Source: Caldilinea sp. CFX5 (GTDB lineage Bacteria > Chloroflexota > Anaerolineae > Caldilineales > Caldilineaceae). Taken from it: 64,000 nt of DNA. The position numbers and the translations under genes were made by a program. Under the pieces are notes generated by a model, which had not been told where the DNA came from, ran no database searches, and was given only the letters and a program-made list of their open reading frames with translations. The stretch spans positions 1 through 64,000 of the forward strand of contig QWII01000010.1 in the NCBI GenBank assembly GCA_021405325.1, read 5' to 3'. Shown in pieces: positions 51,147 through 59,555 of this stretch (its first letter is position 1; each line of letters opens with the position of its first letter).

Positions 51147-53777
51147 TTACAATAACTTCAATTCCCGTGCCAGGACAATGGCCTGGGTACGGCTGCGTAC
51201 GCCCAATTTGCCATAGATTGCCGCGGTATATGACTTCACCGTTCCGACCGTCAACACCAGTTGATCGGCGATGGCCTGGTTGGAAAGCCCCTGTGCAATC
51301 AAGGTTAACACCTCCAACTCGCGCGGCGTCAGCGGTTCGATCAAAGGCTGGGTCGGGGCGGTGGTGGATGGCCGCGCGGGCGGCGGGGCATCGGCGCTCG
51401 GCAGCGGCAAGGCGGTGATCTGGCGCTGCAATTGCTGGATCAGGGTGACCACATCCTGGCCTGCTTCTTGCGCTTGTGTTTTACTGGCCAGGTTATGCAG
51501 CCGAAGAATCTGTTCGGCACGCAGCCGTAAATCGGCGGTGCCGGCTTGATTGGCCAAGACAGCCGCCAGGGTGCGCCGCCCCATGGCCTGTTCATTCAAG
51601 GCCAGCAACCATTCGCCCAAGCCAACCAGCACCACACTGGCATAGGTCGCCAGCCGTTCGGTGGCGACAATGGCGAGGGCGCGCAAAAAGTAGTCGCGCG
51701 CCTGTGCGTGAAGCTGTTGATTAGCGGCCACTTCGGCCAGACCGGCCAGGGTGCGGGCAATCCCCTTTTGGTCGCCGGTCTTTTCGTAGATTTGCAATGC
51801 TTCACGAAAGAGATGGTTGGCGGTGCGCCCGTCGCCACGGCGGCGCTCATTTTCGCCATGCAACATACGCGCCATCGCCATGCCCTGCCGATGACCGGTT
51901 TCCTGACGCAAAGCGTAGCCAGCTTCAAAGTGGCGGGCGGCAGCATCGAAATCACCTTCCACCATCGCCACCTTGCCCAGTTCATTGTAAACCGAGGCCA
52001 GCAACCAGCGGTCGGCCAGCGGTTCCACTACGGCAAAGGCCCGGTTGGCATGACGTCTGGTGGCGACATAGTCCCCCAGCGCATAGTAAGCGCCGGAGAG
52101 CATGACATGGGCATAGCCGAGGTTGTACGCGTTCCCTTCGGCCTGCGCGTGTCGCAATCCTTCGTCGCCATAGTCGCGGGCACCGGTAAAGTCGCTGCGC
52201 ATCCAAGCAATGATGCTGAGGGACAAGACCGGGTCGGTGAGCAAGCCGTTGCGATGGGGAAAGTCCCCGGCGGCATAGAGACGGCGACTCTCCTGTAAGC
52301 TTTGCGCCGCCTGGTCGAGCCGGCCCAGCAACAACAAGGCATGACCACGCACAGCCAGCAGATAGGCCACCAGCGACAGCGCATGTTGATCGGGCACGGT
52401 CTGTTCGGGCACGGTCTGTTCGAGCACGGTCTGTTCGAGCACGGTCTGATCGAGCACGGTGCGCGCCTGTTCAATGACTGGCGCAAAGAGATCGATTAGC
52501 TCCTGATAGCGGCTTTGGGCATTGAGGTAGGCGGCCAGCGGTTGCGCCATCTGAAAAAGCCGCTCCCAGGCGCTGGTTTGCACCGCCCAGCGCCAGGCGG
52601 CGTTGATGTTGTCCCATTCGGCGCGTAGCTCCTGCACGGCGGGGTGTTGCGGCTGGCGAAAGGCCGCTTCGTCCGGTCGATTACACAGGTTCCGGTAGTA
52701 GTCGCAGTGAACCGCTTGTAAGCCTTGCATTTCCACCGGATCGGCGGTGAGACGGTTCCAACTGTATTGGCGCACCAACCCGTGCAGATGGTAGCGCCCG
52801 TCACCTTCCAGCCGAATGAGCGATTTATCGACCAGTTTGGAGAGGAGGAGCAAGGTGGCGCCTGTCACCTGTTCAGCGGCATGACGACGAAAACCGCCGT
52901 GAAAGATGCTCAGACGGCAGAAGATCGCCTGTTCAACCGTACTTAACAACGACCAGGACTGTGCGAAGACCGCCTGCATATTGCGATGACGCGCCGGCAA
53001 ATCGCGCAGGTTGGTGGTGAGAAAATCGATGTTCTGTTGGATTTCAGTGGCGATCTCAGCGCAGGTGAGGGTACGCGCCCACGAGGCGGCCAACTCCAAC
53101 GCCAGCGGCGCCCCTTCCACCAACTGACAGATGAGGTTGACCGGTTCGCGCTCGTTCGCCAGCACAAAATCACGCCGAATGCGGGCGACGCGGCTGACAA
53201 AAAATTGCACGGCATCACTATCAACGGCATCAGGCGCTTGGGTGGCAACGGTCAAGGCGTTCGACCAGGTCAGCCCCTGGACGGCAAAGAGCCATTCGTC
53301 TTGTAAGTTCAGCACCTCGCGCGAGGTGATCATCATCTTCAGCGCCGTGGTCTGCGCCAGTAAGTCACTGATCACCAGCGACCCTGTTTCGACCAGTTGC
53401 TCAAAGTTATCCAGCACCAAGAGGATGGCGCGGTCGCGCAGATGTTCATGGAGCCAGCTTTGCGCATCACCATGCGTCGGCTGGGCGAGACCGAGCGCAT
53501 TGATCAGGGTGGACACCAGCGCCGAAGCCGTGTATACTTCGTCCAGCGCTACAAAGCAGGCGCCGTCGGCAAAGCGGGGTGAGGCCGTCAGCCCGCTCTC
53601 AATCGCCAGGCTGGTTTTACCCACGCCCCCCGGTCCCACCAAAGTTAGCAGGCGACAGGCCGGATTCTCTAAAAGCTCATCCAGGGCGCGCAATTCGCTA
53701 CGCCGCCCGACAAAGGAAGCCGATCGATGGGGAAAATTGCGGGATTTTGTTTTGTGGGCAACCGTGGTTGAAATCAT
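51147..53777 (-). CDS. Large LuxR-type (LAL) ATPase transcriptional regulator
   Basis: An 876-residue regulator from the ATG at 53777. It starts with VGRRSELRALDELLENP, then Walker A VGPGGVGKTSLAIE, Walker B LLVLDNFEQL and a TSREVL block, characteristic of NB-ARC/STAND NTPases. Tetratricopeptide-like helices occupy the middle to late part (YAHVMLSGAYYALGDYVATRRHANRAF; YNELGKVAMVEGDFDAAARHFEAGYALRQ). A LuxR helix-turn-helix ends the protein (LTPRELEVLTLIAQGLSNQAIADQL). Such proteins activate operons after ligand-driven oligomerisation. A 15-bp tandem (52391-52460) encodes a repeated TVPEQ/TVLEQ stretch near the centre. The target genes are unknown. Confidence 0.92.
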   Translation of the reverse strand: MISTTVAHKTKSRNFPHRSASFVGRRSELRALDELLENPACRLLTLVGPGGVGKTSLAIESGLTASPRFADGACFVALDEVYTASALVSTLINALGLAQPTHGDAQSWLHEHLRDRAILLVLDNFEQLVETGSLVISDLLAQTTALKMMITSREVLNLQDEWLFAVQGLTWSNALTVATQAPDAVDSDAVQFFVSRVARIRRDFVLANEREPVNLICQLVEGAPLALELAASWARTLTCAEIATEIQQNIDFLTTNLRDLPARHRNMQAVFAQSWSLLSTVEQAIFCRLSIFHGGFRRHAAEQVTGATLLLLSKLVDKSLIRLEGDGRYHLHGLVRQYSWNRLTADPVEMQGLQAVHCDYYRNLCNRPDEAAFRQPQHPAVQELRAEWDNINAAWRWAVQTSAWERLFQMAQPLAAYLNAQSRYQELIDLFAPVIEQARTVLDQTVLEQTVLEQTVPEQTVPDQHALSLVAYLLAVRGHALLLLGRLDQAAQSLQESRRLYAAGDFPHRNGLLTDPVLSLSIIAWMRSDFTGARDYGDEGLRHAQAEGNAYNLGYAHVMLSGAYYALGDYVATRRHANRAFAVVEPLADRWLLASVYNELGKVAMVEGDFDAAARHFEAGYALRQETGHRQGMAMARMLHGENERRRGDGRTANHLFREALQIYEKTGDQKGIARTLAGLAEVAANQQLHAQARDYFLRALAIVATERLATYASVVLVGLGEWLLALNEQAMGRRTLAAVLANQAGTADLRLRAEQILRLHNLASKTQAQEAGQDVVTLIQQLQRQITALPLPSADAPPPARPSTTAPTQPLIEPLTPRELEVLTLIAQGLSNQAIADQLVLTVGTVKSYTAAIYGKLGVRSRTQAIVLARELKLL
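52391..52460. repeat. 15-bp in-frame tandem repeat inside the LAL regulator
   Basis: Four full copies and one partial copy of CGGGCACGGTCTGTT or CGAGCACGGTCTGTT encode a five-residue repeat (TVxEQ) in the linker between the NTPase and the TPR-like part. The count probably varies between strains. Confidence 0.85.
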
Positions 53778-53841
53778 AAGGCTATTGTAGTTAGCTTTTC
53801 CGTAGGTCGCAAACAAGAAAAAAGTGTAAGGATTTTATCGT

Positions 53842-54987
53842 ATGACTTACTTACGTGCGCTCATTCTCGGCGCCGGCTATGCCGGCGAAGGACACACCCT
53901 GGCCTTGCGCCGTGCCGGGGTGGACGTGGTCGGCATGGCAAGCCGCACCGCCGGCAGTTGCCAAGAGACGGCGCAGCGGCTCAACATTCCGCACGCCGGC
54001 ACTGACTGGCGTACCATGTTGGCTGATCTGCAGCCGGCGATTGTCGCCGTCGCCACCCCCGGCAACACCCATCTGACAATGGCGTCGGCGGCGCTAAACG
54101 CCGGTTGCCACGTCTACTGTGACAAACCCCTCGCTCTCACTGCCCCGGAGGCGCGCCAACTCTATCAGATCGCCAAGGCCAATGGCGTCAAGACCGCTTA
54201 TGCCGCCAGCTACCGTTATCAACCGCAGACGCTCTATGCCCGCCAACTAATGCAGCAGGGTGTGCTGGGTGCGATCTACGAAGTGGAATGCGTCTCCCAC
54301 TATAACTGGCCCAAACTCATGCCCTTTGGCTGGCCCCACCGGCTCGACTTGGGCGGCGGGCGGCTCAATAACAACTTTACCCATAAATTGGCGATTGTCC
54401 AAAATATGGTGGGCGGTGAAATTCTGGCGGCAATGGGGGAGACGCGCAATGATTTGGGGCGCGTGCCGGTCGCCAACAAGGTGCATGATTTTCGCGATTA
54501 CTTCAAACAGGTGTTGACGCCAGAGGAGGCGGCCAGGAGCGAATGGGCCGAGGTAGACAGCGATTGGTCGTATACCGTGCTGGTGCGTTTGGGTCAACGT
54601 GGCGCGCCGCCGGCCCAAGCCGTCTCGGCGACTTTCCGCCACTCAGCGCTGACTTTCGGCAAAAATGCGGATTATGTTGCGGTTTATGGGGAAAAGGGTG
54701 CGCTCCATATTGAAGGGGCGTACACGCAAGGGGCCATGCATCTGCGCACCGGCGACACCTGGGAAGAATTGACCATCCCGGATGAAATCCACGCTGCGTT
54801 GCCGCCGGAGCCGGATCATTCGCAGCGGAATTGGGATCAACTGGCGCGGGAATTTGTGGCCGATATTCGCGGGGAAGGCTACCGTGGCTATCCGACCTTT
54901 CGCGATGGCTGGATGCACCAACAGGTGATCGACAGTGTACGCAGCGACCACGGCTGGAGCAAGATTGCAGGTGATCTGCCGGAATGA
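53842..54987 (+). CDS. Gfo/Idh/MocA-family oxidoreductase
   Basis: A 381-residue NAD(P)-dependent dehydrogenase. The N-terminal Rossmann motif is LILGAGYAGEGHTLALRRAG. The lysine of the family's catalytic EKP segment is present as CDKPLALT. The C-terminal domain has the usual beta-sheet blocks (MPFGWPHRLDLGGGRLNNNFTHK; VAVYGEKGALHIEGAY). Family members oxidise or reduce sugars, inositols and sugar-nucleotide derivatives. It overlaps the following phosphotransferase gene by 4 nt, so the pair may modify the same small molecule. The true substrate is unknown. Confidence 0.92.
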   Translation: MTYLRALILGAGYAGEGHTLALRRAGVDVVGMASRTAGSCQETAQRLNIPHAGTDWRTMLADLQPAIVAVATPGNTHLTMASAALNAGCHVYCDKPLALTAPEARQLYQIAKANGVKTAYAASYRYQPQTLYARQLMQQGVLGAIYEVECVSHYNWPKLMPFGWPHRLDLGGGRLNNNFTHKLAIVQNMVGGEILAAMGETRNDLGRVPVANKVHDFRDYFKQVLTPEEAARSEWAEVDSDWSYTVLVRLGQRGAPPAQAVSATFRHSALTFGKNADYVAVYGEKGALHIEGAYTQGAMHLRTGDTWEELTIPDEIHAALPPEPDHSQRNWDQLAREFVADIRGEGYRGYPTFRDGWMHQQVIDSVRSDHGWSKIAGDLPE

Positions 54988-55997
54988 CCAAGTCACTACA
55001 ACCAACCATGTTGTGGGAAGCTACCGATCCACAAGTTGCACTGACCCAGCGTTTCCAATTTGCCACCGCCGAAGCGGCTCAGGAGTGGGTGGTCGCAACA
55101 ATAGCCCATACCTATGGCATCACCGCCACGTCGATTGACCGACTGGTCATGAGTTCTTACAATCTCATTGCCTGGCTGACGACAACCGCGGGGCCGCTTT
55201 TGGTCAAGTGCTGTGCATGTGAGGCAGCACATCAGCACTTGCTACATTGCGGTGAACTTGTCCAATGGCTGGCGCAGGCTGGGTTGCCGGTATCGCCGCC
55301 GTTGGTGGCGACCACAGGCACAGTGCAGAACCGCTGCGATCATCTGTCCGTCAGCGTGCAACGAGTGATCACCGGCGAATTACTAGAGCCAACGAACGAG
55401 AAGCAGGCTCATGCTGCGGGTGTAACCTTCGCCCGACTGCATAAGGCGCTGGCAAGTTATCTGCAGGCGGCGGTATTTGCGCCACCTGTACCGGTTCCGG
55501 CCTTGCCCACCGCGGTTGCAGAGCGGGTTACCCAGGAAATGGCTGCATTCACCGAGCCGGCGCTGGTTGAGGGCAGTCGGCGCTTGCTGCAACAGATCCA
55601 GCGCCTTGATACCACCCTGTTGTCACCACAACTCGTTCATGGGGATTATCGGGCGGCGAATTTGCTTTGGCAGACGGGCAAAATCGCAGCAGTGTTGGAT
55701 TTTGAGGAGGTGCGCTGGGGTTATCGTGTCAATGATTTGGCGTGGGCGGTAGTCCATTTAGGGACGCGTTATCATGATTGGGGGCCTGTGGTGCGCACAA
55801 TCCATCAGACCTTTTTGCGCGGCTACACAGCAATCGAGCCATTGACGCCGACAGAAGCGGCGTGGCTACCGCTGCTACTCACCTGGCACACGATCAACTT
55901 GACCAACGCGGCAGCCAGTAGACCGGCGCAGGCGATTGGGATTGAAGCAATGACCTTTTATCTCGACCACACTGCTGCAGACAGCGCTTTGCTATAA
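54984..55997 (+). CDS. Aminoglycoside-phosphotransferase-family kinase
   Basis: A 337-residue kinase-like protein. The catalytic loop is LVHGDYRAANLLW (H-G-D-x-R-x-x-N) and the metal-binding Asp is in VLDFEEVRWGYRVNDLAW. The N-lobe has an ATP-contacting Lys in LLVKCCACEAAHQHL. Similar proteins phosphorylate choline, homoserine, fructosamine, hydroxyl metabolites or antibiotics. The 4-nt overlap with the oxidoreductase suggests a shared substrate in a metabolic step; antibiotic resistance is not indicated by the context. Confidence 0.88.
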   Translation: MTKSLQPTMLWEATDPQVALTQRFQFATAEAAQEWVVATIAHTYGITATSIDRLVMSSYNLIAWLTTTAGPLLVKCCACEAAHQHLLHCGELVQWLAQAGLPVSPPLVATTGTVQNRCDHLSVSVQRVITGELLEPTNEKQAHAAGVTFARLHKALASYLQAAVFAPPVPVPALPTAVAERVTQEMAAFTEPALVEGSRRLLQQIQRLDTTLLSPQLVHGDYRAANLLWQTGKIAAVLDFEEVRWGYRVNDLAWAVVHLGTRYHDWGPVVRTIHQTFLRGYTAIEPLTPTEAAWLPLLLTWHTINLTNAAASRPAQAIGIEAMTFYLDHTAADSALL

Positions 55998-56010
55998 CGC
56001 AGCAGGTTTT

Positions 56011-56135
56011 GTCCCGTAGGGACGGTTGAGTTTAGGGGCGAAAAAGGGAAAGAAAAGATGACCCGTCCCATCGGGACGCTTGAGTTTAGGAACAGGGATT
56101 CTCATTTTCCCTAAACTCAACCGTCCCTACGGGAC
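56011..56135. repeat. Palindromic repeat behind the phosphotransferase gene
   Basis: Arms 56011-56037 and 56109-56135 are exact 27-bp complements (GTCCCGTAGGGACGG then TTGAGTTTAGGG). A partial internal copy with a different stem, CGTCCC-AT-CGGGACG then TTGAGTTTAGG, lies at 56064-56090. It separates the end of the phosphotransferase gene from thrS and may end both transcripts. Confidence 0.8.
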
Positions 56136-56164
56136 GGGTCAATCAAAACTTATTTTACAGAACA

Positions 56165-57991
56165 CTACACTGGCCGCATTTCGGTGATTGCGTTCTGAGC
56201 CAACGTCACAAAGGCATCAACAGTCATTGCGCCGAGATCCTCTTCTGTGCGCAGGCGGACTGCCACCTGGCCGTTTTCCATTTCGCGGTTGCCGATGACC
56301 AGCATATAGGGCACTTTTTGCACCTGGGCGTCGCGAATCTTGGCTGTCATCCGTTTGGCGGTATCATCCACCTCAACCCGCAGCCCGGCTTTCCGTAATT
56401 GTGCAGCCACGCTTTGGGCATAGGCCAGGTGATGATCCGTAATCGGAATGATGCGGGCCTGCACCGGCGCCAACCAGACCGGCAAGGCCCCTGCTGTATG
56501 TTCGAGCAGAATGCCGATAAAGCGCTCCATCGACCCATAGATCACGCGGTGGATCACCACCGGCGTCTTTTCGCTGCCGTCACGATCCACATAGACGCAG
56601 CCAAAACGGCGCGGCAACTGGAAATCCAATTGGATCGTCCCCATCTGCCACTGGCGCCCTAAGGCATCCTCCATGAGGATGTCTACTTTGGGGCCATAAA
56701 AGGCGCCGTCACTCTCGCCAATCAGATAATTACCTGGCCCCACTTGCTCGTCGAGAATCTGCTTGAGCGTCCATTCGGCCTTTTCCCAAGTAGCCAGGTC
56801 GCCGACAAAGCTGTCAGGGCGGGTACTCAGGCGACATTTATAGGTCAGGCCAAAGATGTGATAGAAGAGATCGGCCAGCGCAAAGATCCGTTCATACTCT
56901 TCGTCGATCTGCTCCTCGGTGACAAAAATATGGGCGTCATCCTGTTGAAACTTTTGGACGCGCAGCAGCCCATGCAGGGTGCCGGACAGTTCAAAACGAT
57001 GCAACATATCACAATCTGAAAGCCGCAGCGGCAGTTCACGGTAGCTGCGCACCTTTAGATTGAAAAGTACCATTGCATTGGGACAATTCATCGGTTTCAG
57101 ACCGTAGGTTGTGTGTTCATCAACCGGCATAATGAACATGCTATCCTTGTAATGTTCCCAGTGGCCGGAGATTTCATAGAGCTTGCGCTCATTCAGCAGC
57201 GGCGACGCTGTCTCCTGATAGCCATGCTCTTCATGCACCTTGCGCCAGAACGCCAGCAACTCATTTAACACCTTCAAGCCCTTGGGCAGCCAGTAGGGCA
57301 TCCCCGGCGCCGTGGCATCGAAATGGAAAAGCTCCAACTGCTTACCGAGCCGTCGATGGTCGCGCTTTTCGGCCTCTTCCAAGCGCCACAAGTAGTGCTC
57401 CAACTCTTCTTTGGAGCGCCAGGCTGTGCCATAGATGCGCGTCAGCATAGGGTTCTTTTCATCGCCCCGCCAGTAGGCGCCGGCGACCTTGGTCAGCTTG
57501 ATGGCGTTGGGGTCGATGGCGCTCGTCGCGGCCACATGGGGACCACGGCAGAGATCAACAAAGGTATCCTGCTGGTAGACCGTGATGACGGGCAGGTTGT
57601 CCTCGTCCAGCGGATTGCCGTACTCATCTTGTTGACCCTGCACCAGCCCATCGATCAGTTCCAGTTTGTAGGGTTGCTCGGCAAAGAGGGCGCGGGCTTC
57701 CTCCGGCGCAACCGCACGCACGGTGAACGGATGATTCTCCTTGATGATGGTGCGCATTCGCTCGGTCAACCAGGCGAGATCCTCATCCGTTGGGGAGCGC
57801 GGCAGATCGAAGTCATAATAAAAGCCGTCTTCGATGGGCGGGCCAATGGCCAGCGCGGCCCCCGGAAACCATTCCAACACAGCCTGCGCCAAAATATGGG
57901 CCGCCGAATGGCGGATGCGGTAGAGTTGCGGATCGTAGCCGCTGGGAATATGGGCCACGCTTTCAGCAACTGTGGGTTGTTGGACACGCAT
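56165..57991 (-). CDS. thrS: Threonine-tRNA ligase, TGS-less
   Basis: A 608-residue enzyme that starts directly with the editing region; the usual N-terminal TGS domain is absent. The editing site has HxxxH at residues 28-32 (HSAAH) and a CRGPH block further on. The catalytic core shows the class II motifs and the zinc ligands: Cys in KPMNCPNAM, then His in RFELSGTLHGLLRVQ, and His in VVIHRVIYGSMERF. The anticodon-binding domain follows (QARIIPITDHHLAYA). The enzyme joins threonine to tRNA-Thr and edits Ser-tRNA-Thr. AAAGGAGG precedes the ATG. It is controlled by the T-box leader upstream. Confidence 0.97.
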   Translation of the reverse strand: MRVQQPTVAESVAHIPSGYDPQLYRIRHSAAHILAQAVLEWFPGAALAIGPPIEDGFYYDFDLPRSPTDEDLAWLTERMRTIIKENHPFTVRAVAPEEARALFAEQPYKLELIDGLVQGQQDEYGNPLDEDNLPVITVYQQDTFVDLCRGPHVAATSAIDPNAIKLTKVAGAYWRGDEKNPMLTRIYGTAWRSKEELEHYLWRLEEAEKRDHRRLGKQLELFHFDATAPGMPYWLPKGLKVLNELLAFWRKVHEEHGYQETASPLLNERKLYEISGHWEHYKDSMFIMPVDEHTTYGLKPMNCPNAMVLFNLKVRSYRELPLRLSDCDMLHRFELSGTLHGLLRVQKFQQDDAHIFVTEEQIDEEYERIFALADLFYHIFGLTYKCRLSTRPDSFVGDLATWEKAEWTLKQILDEQVGPGNYLIGESDGAFYGPKVDILMEDALGRQWQMGTIQLDFQLPRRFGCVYVDRDGSEKTPVVIHRVIYGSMERFIGILLEHTAGALPVWLAPVQARIIPITDHHLAYAQSVAAQLRKAGLRVEVDDTAKRMTAKIRDAQVQKVPYMLVIGNREMENGQVAVRLRTEEDLGAMTVDAFVTLAQNAITEMRPV

Positions 57992-58016
57992 GGTGTACCT
58001 CCTTTTGTAGAACCGG

Positions 58017-58086
58017 CTTCGCTAGTCGGGTAGTCCAGAGTCGCTTAGTCCAGAGTCGAGTAGTCTAGGACTTCGGACTACGAGAC
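58017..58086. repeat. Micro-tandem spacer with TAGTCCAGAGTCG units
   Basis: Two near-copies of TAGTCCAGAGTCG, then a GAGTAGTCT / CGGACTACGAGACT inverted pair, lie between the T-box terminator and thrS. They resemble the AGTCCGAAG spacer at 13774-13805 in style. Confidence 0.6.
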
Positions 58087-58094
58087 TAACAAAC

Positions 58095-58400
58095 AAAAAG
58101 AGCGCCCGTCCGTCTGGGACGAGGGCGCTCTGGCTCGCGGTTCCACCCAGCTTGGCTGCCCGACACCAGGGAACGATGTCAACGCAGCCCGCTCACAGCA
58201 AGATAACGGCGCTACCCGGATTGCCATAGTAGGTGATTCGATAAATAGGTGATTGGGTCATCCGGTGCTTGAGCCTGTCGAAAGCACCGGATGACCCAAT
58301 CACCTATTTTTCATTCCGTTCCGGCAACCAGCTCAGAGAAGGTATCACAACGTTCAATGACGGGCAAGGCTTGCACCCGATGGCCTCGCTTCTCTGGCGT
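58095..58400 (-). promoter_or_regulatory. Threonine T-box leader of thrS
   Basis: Read leftward. The start of stem I is near 58397 (CCAGAGAAGCGAGG, pairing with CTTCTCTGAGCTGG) and includes the GGGTGCAAGCC block. The specifier loop follows, where ACC, a Thr codon, lies at 58343-58341. The T-box itself is GGGTGGAACCGCG (58148-58136), and the terminator is a strong hairpin (58131-58099) followed by T residues (58100-58095). Uncharged tRNA-Thr would bind and favour the antiterminator. It is about 100 nt upstream of thrS. A 28-bp palindrome is inserted between stem I and stem III. Confidence 0.9.
58243..58309. mobile_element. Perfect palindrome inserted in the T-box leader
   Basis: Arms 58243-58270 and 58282-58309 are exact 28-bp complements (AAATAGGTGATTGGGTCATC and onward). 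The core (GAGCCTGTCGAAAGC) is a common mobile-palindrome word. Left of it TAGGTGATT is repeated at 58230-58238, perhaps as an insertion footprint. It lies between stem I and the stem III/T-box part, where the family has stem II/IIA/B. Confidence 0.85.
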
Positions 58401-58823
58401 CGGTGGCGCTGTGACGTGCTCTCTTCAAAGCTTTTGATCACCATAGCAGAATTTTGGGCGCCTGTCAAGGGGGTTGGAAAACGAATTTTGCCGCAGCTTT
58501 TTTTGACAAGCGCTTTTCCTGCCAATTAAGGTGGCATGGTAATGAAGGAGGTTTGTTTGCGTTTTATTAGTTTTACAACTTCAGCATAAAATTTTGCAAC
58601 TATTCCCAAACAGGTGCGTAATAAGCCATTGGTTCCATTGTGTGACAATTTAATCACTGGTAAGTCGGCAGCGCTGGTTTGTAAACATCCCTTCATGGTT
58701 GTTTATTTACCTATTTTTCGATTTACTATATACTGGACGTTGTACCCAGTGTCCAGCAGATCGCCAGGCAACGCGCCCGCAGCCATTGATCTGTTATTGT
58801 TAGTCCAGAGGAGTTTTGGTTGA
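58401..58823. other. Divergent spacer between thrS and the DUF4230 genes
   Basis: This AT-rich region should hold the thrS promoter (to the right of the T-box) and that of the DUF4230 pair. TTTATTAG and TTTTACAACTT stretches are present, but I find no clear -35/-10 match and no gene. Confidence 0.5.
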
Positions 58824-59555
58824 ATGAAGAAAGTTGCTCGCCCTGTTGCGCTGGTTGCCGCCCGTCCGGCGCAAGCAGCCTTGCTTATTGTCATTGCGTT
58901 GGCGCTGGCGGCGCTGGTGATTCCCTTTACTGTTCATCCACTCCTTCTGTGGTGGCAGGCGGGGGCGGATACAGCCAGTGAAGCGTGGCCGGACGCGCCG
59001 GCCACCTACGCGCCACCATTAGTGGCGCCGATCAACCAAAGCGCCCCCCAGGCCACACCGATTCCACTAACAGCGCCGGTCTGGCAGGAATTGAGTTATT
59101 TGACCAGCGTCGAATTTACCACCGCCACCGTCGTTCAGGAGGAGCGCACCACCGAACTGCCCTGGCTGGGTAAGGTGGTCAGTGATCGCTTGCTGCTGAA
59201 GGCAGTGGGCGAGGTGCAGGTCGGCATCGATCTCAAAAAGGTGCATGATGTGCAGATCAGCGGCAAAACCATTCGCTTCACCGCGCCCGAACCAATGGTC
59301 ACCAGCGTTGAATTGCTGCCGGAAAAGTCAGAGGTGTATGAGCGCGTCAATGTCTGGCTGCTTTCCCAATACGCCGGGTTGGAGACCAGCGCCCTGGAAC
59401 AGGCGCGGCGCCAGATGCGCGATGACATCACCAACAATGCCAGTATGATGAAGCTCGCCGCTGAGTTCGCCCGGCTGCAACTGACCGAATTTTTGCAAAA
59501 GATCGGCTTCACCACCGTTGAGATTACCTTTGAGCAGCAGCAGGAGTATGATTAA
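58824..59555 (+). CDS. DUF4230 membrane protein, copy 1
   Basis: A 243-residue protein with one N-terminal membrane helix (ALLIVIALALAALVIPFTV) and an extracytoplasmic DUF4230 domain (LSYLTSVEFTTATVVQEERTTELPWLGKVVSDRLLLKAVGEVQVGID; KSEVYERVNVWLL; QARRQMRDDITNNASMMKLAAEFARLQLTEFLQKIGF). The DUF has no established biochemical role. The next gene begins the nucleotide after its stop codon and encodes a paralog, so the two form a tight operon. Confidence 0.88.
   Translation: MKKVARPVALVAARPAQAALLIVIALALAALVIPFTVHPLLLWWQAGADTASEAWPDAPATYAPPLVAPINQSAPQATPIPLTAPVWQELSYLTSVEFTTATVVQEERTTELPWLGKVVSDRLLLKAVGEVQVGIDLKKVHDVQISGKTIRFTAPEPMVTSVELLPEKSEVYERVNVWLLSQYAGLETSALEQARRQMRDDITNNASMMKLAAEFARLQLTEFLQKIGFTTVEITFEQQQEYD

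Noticed and set aside
53842..55997. Antibiotic-resistance cassette
   Set aside because: The kinase-like gene has the APH fold, but pairing with a Gfo/Idh oxidoreductase and no mobile element points to metabolism.
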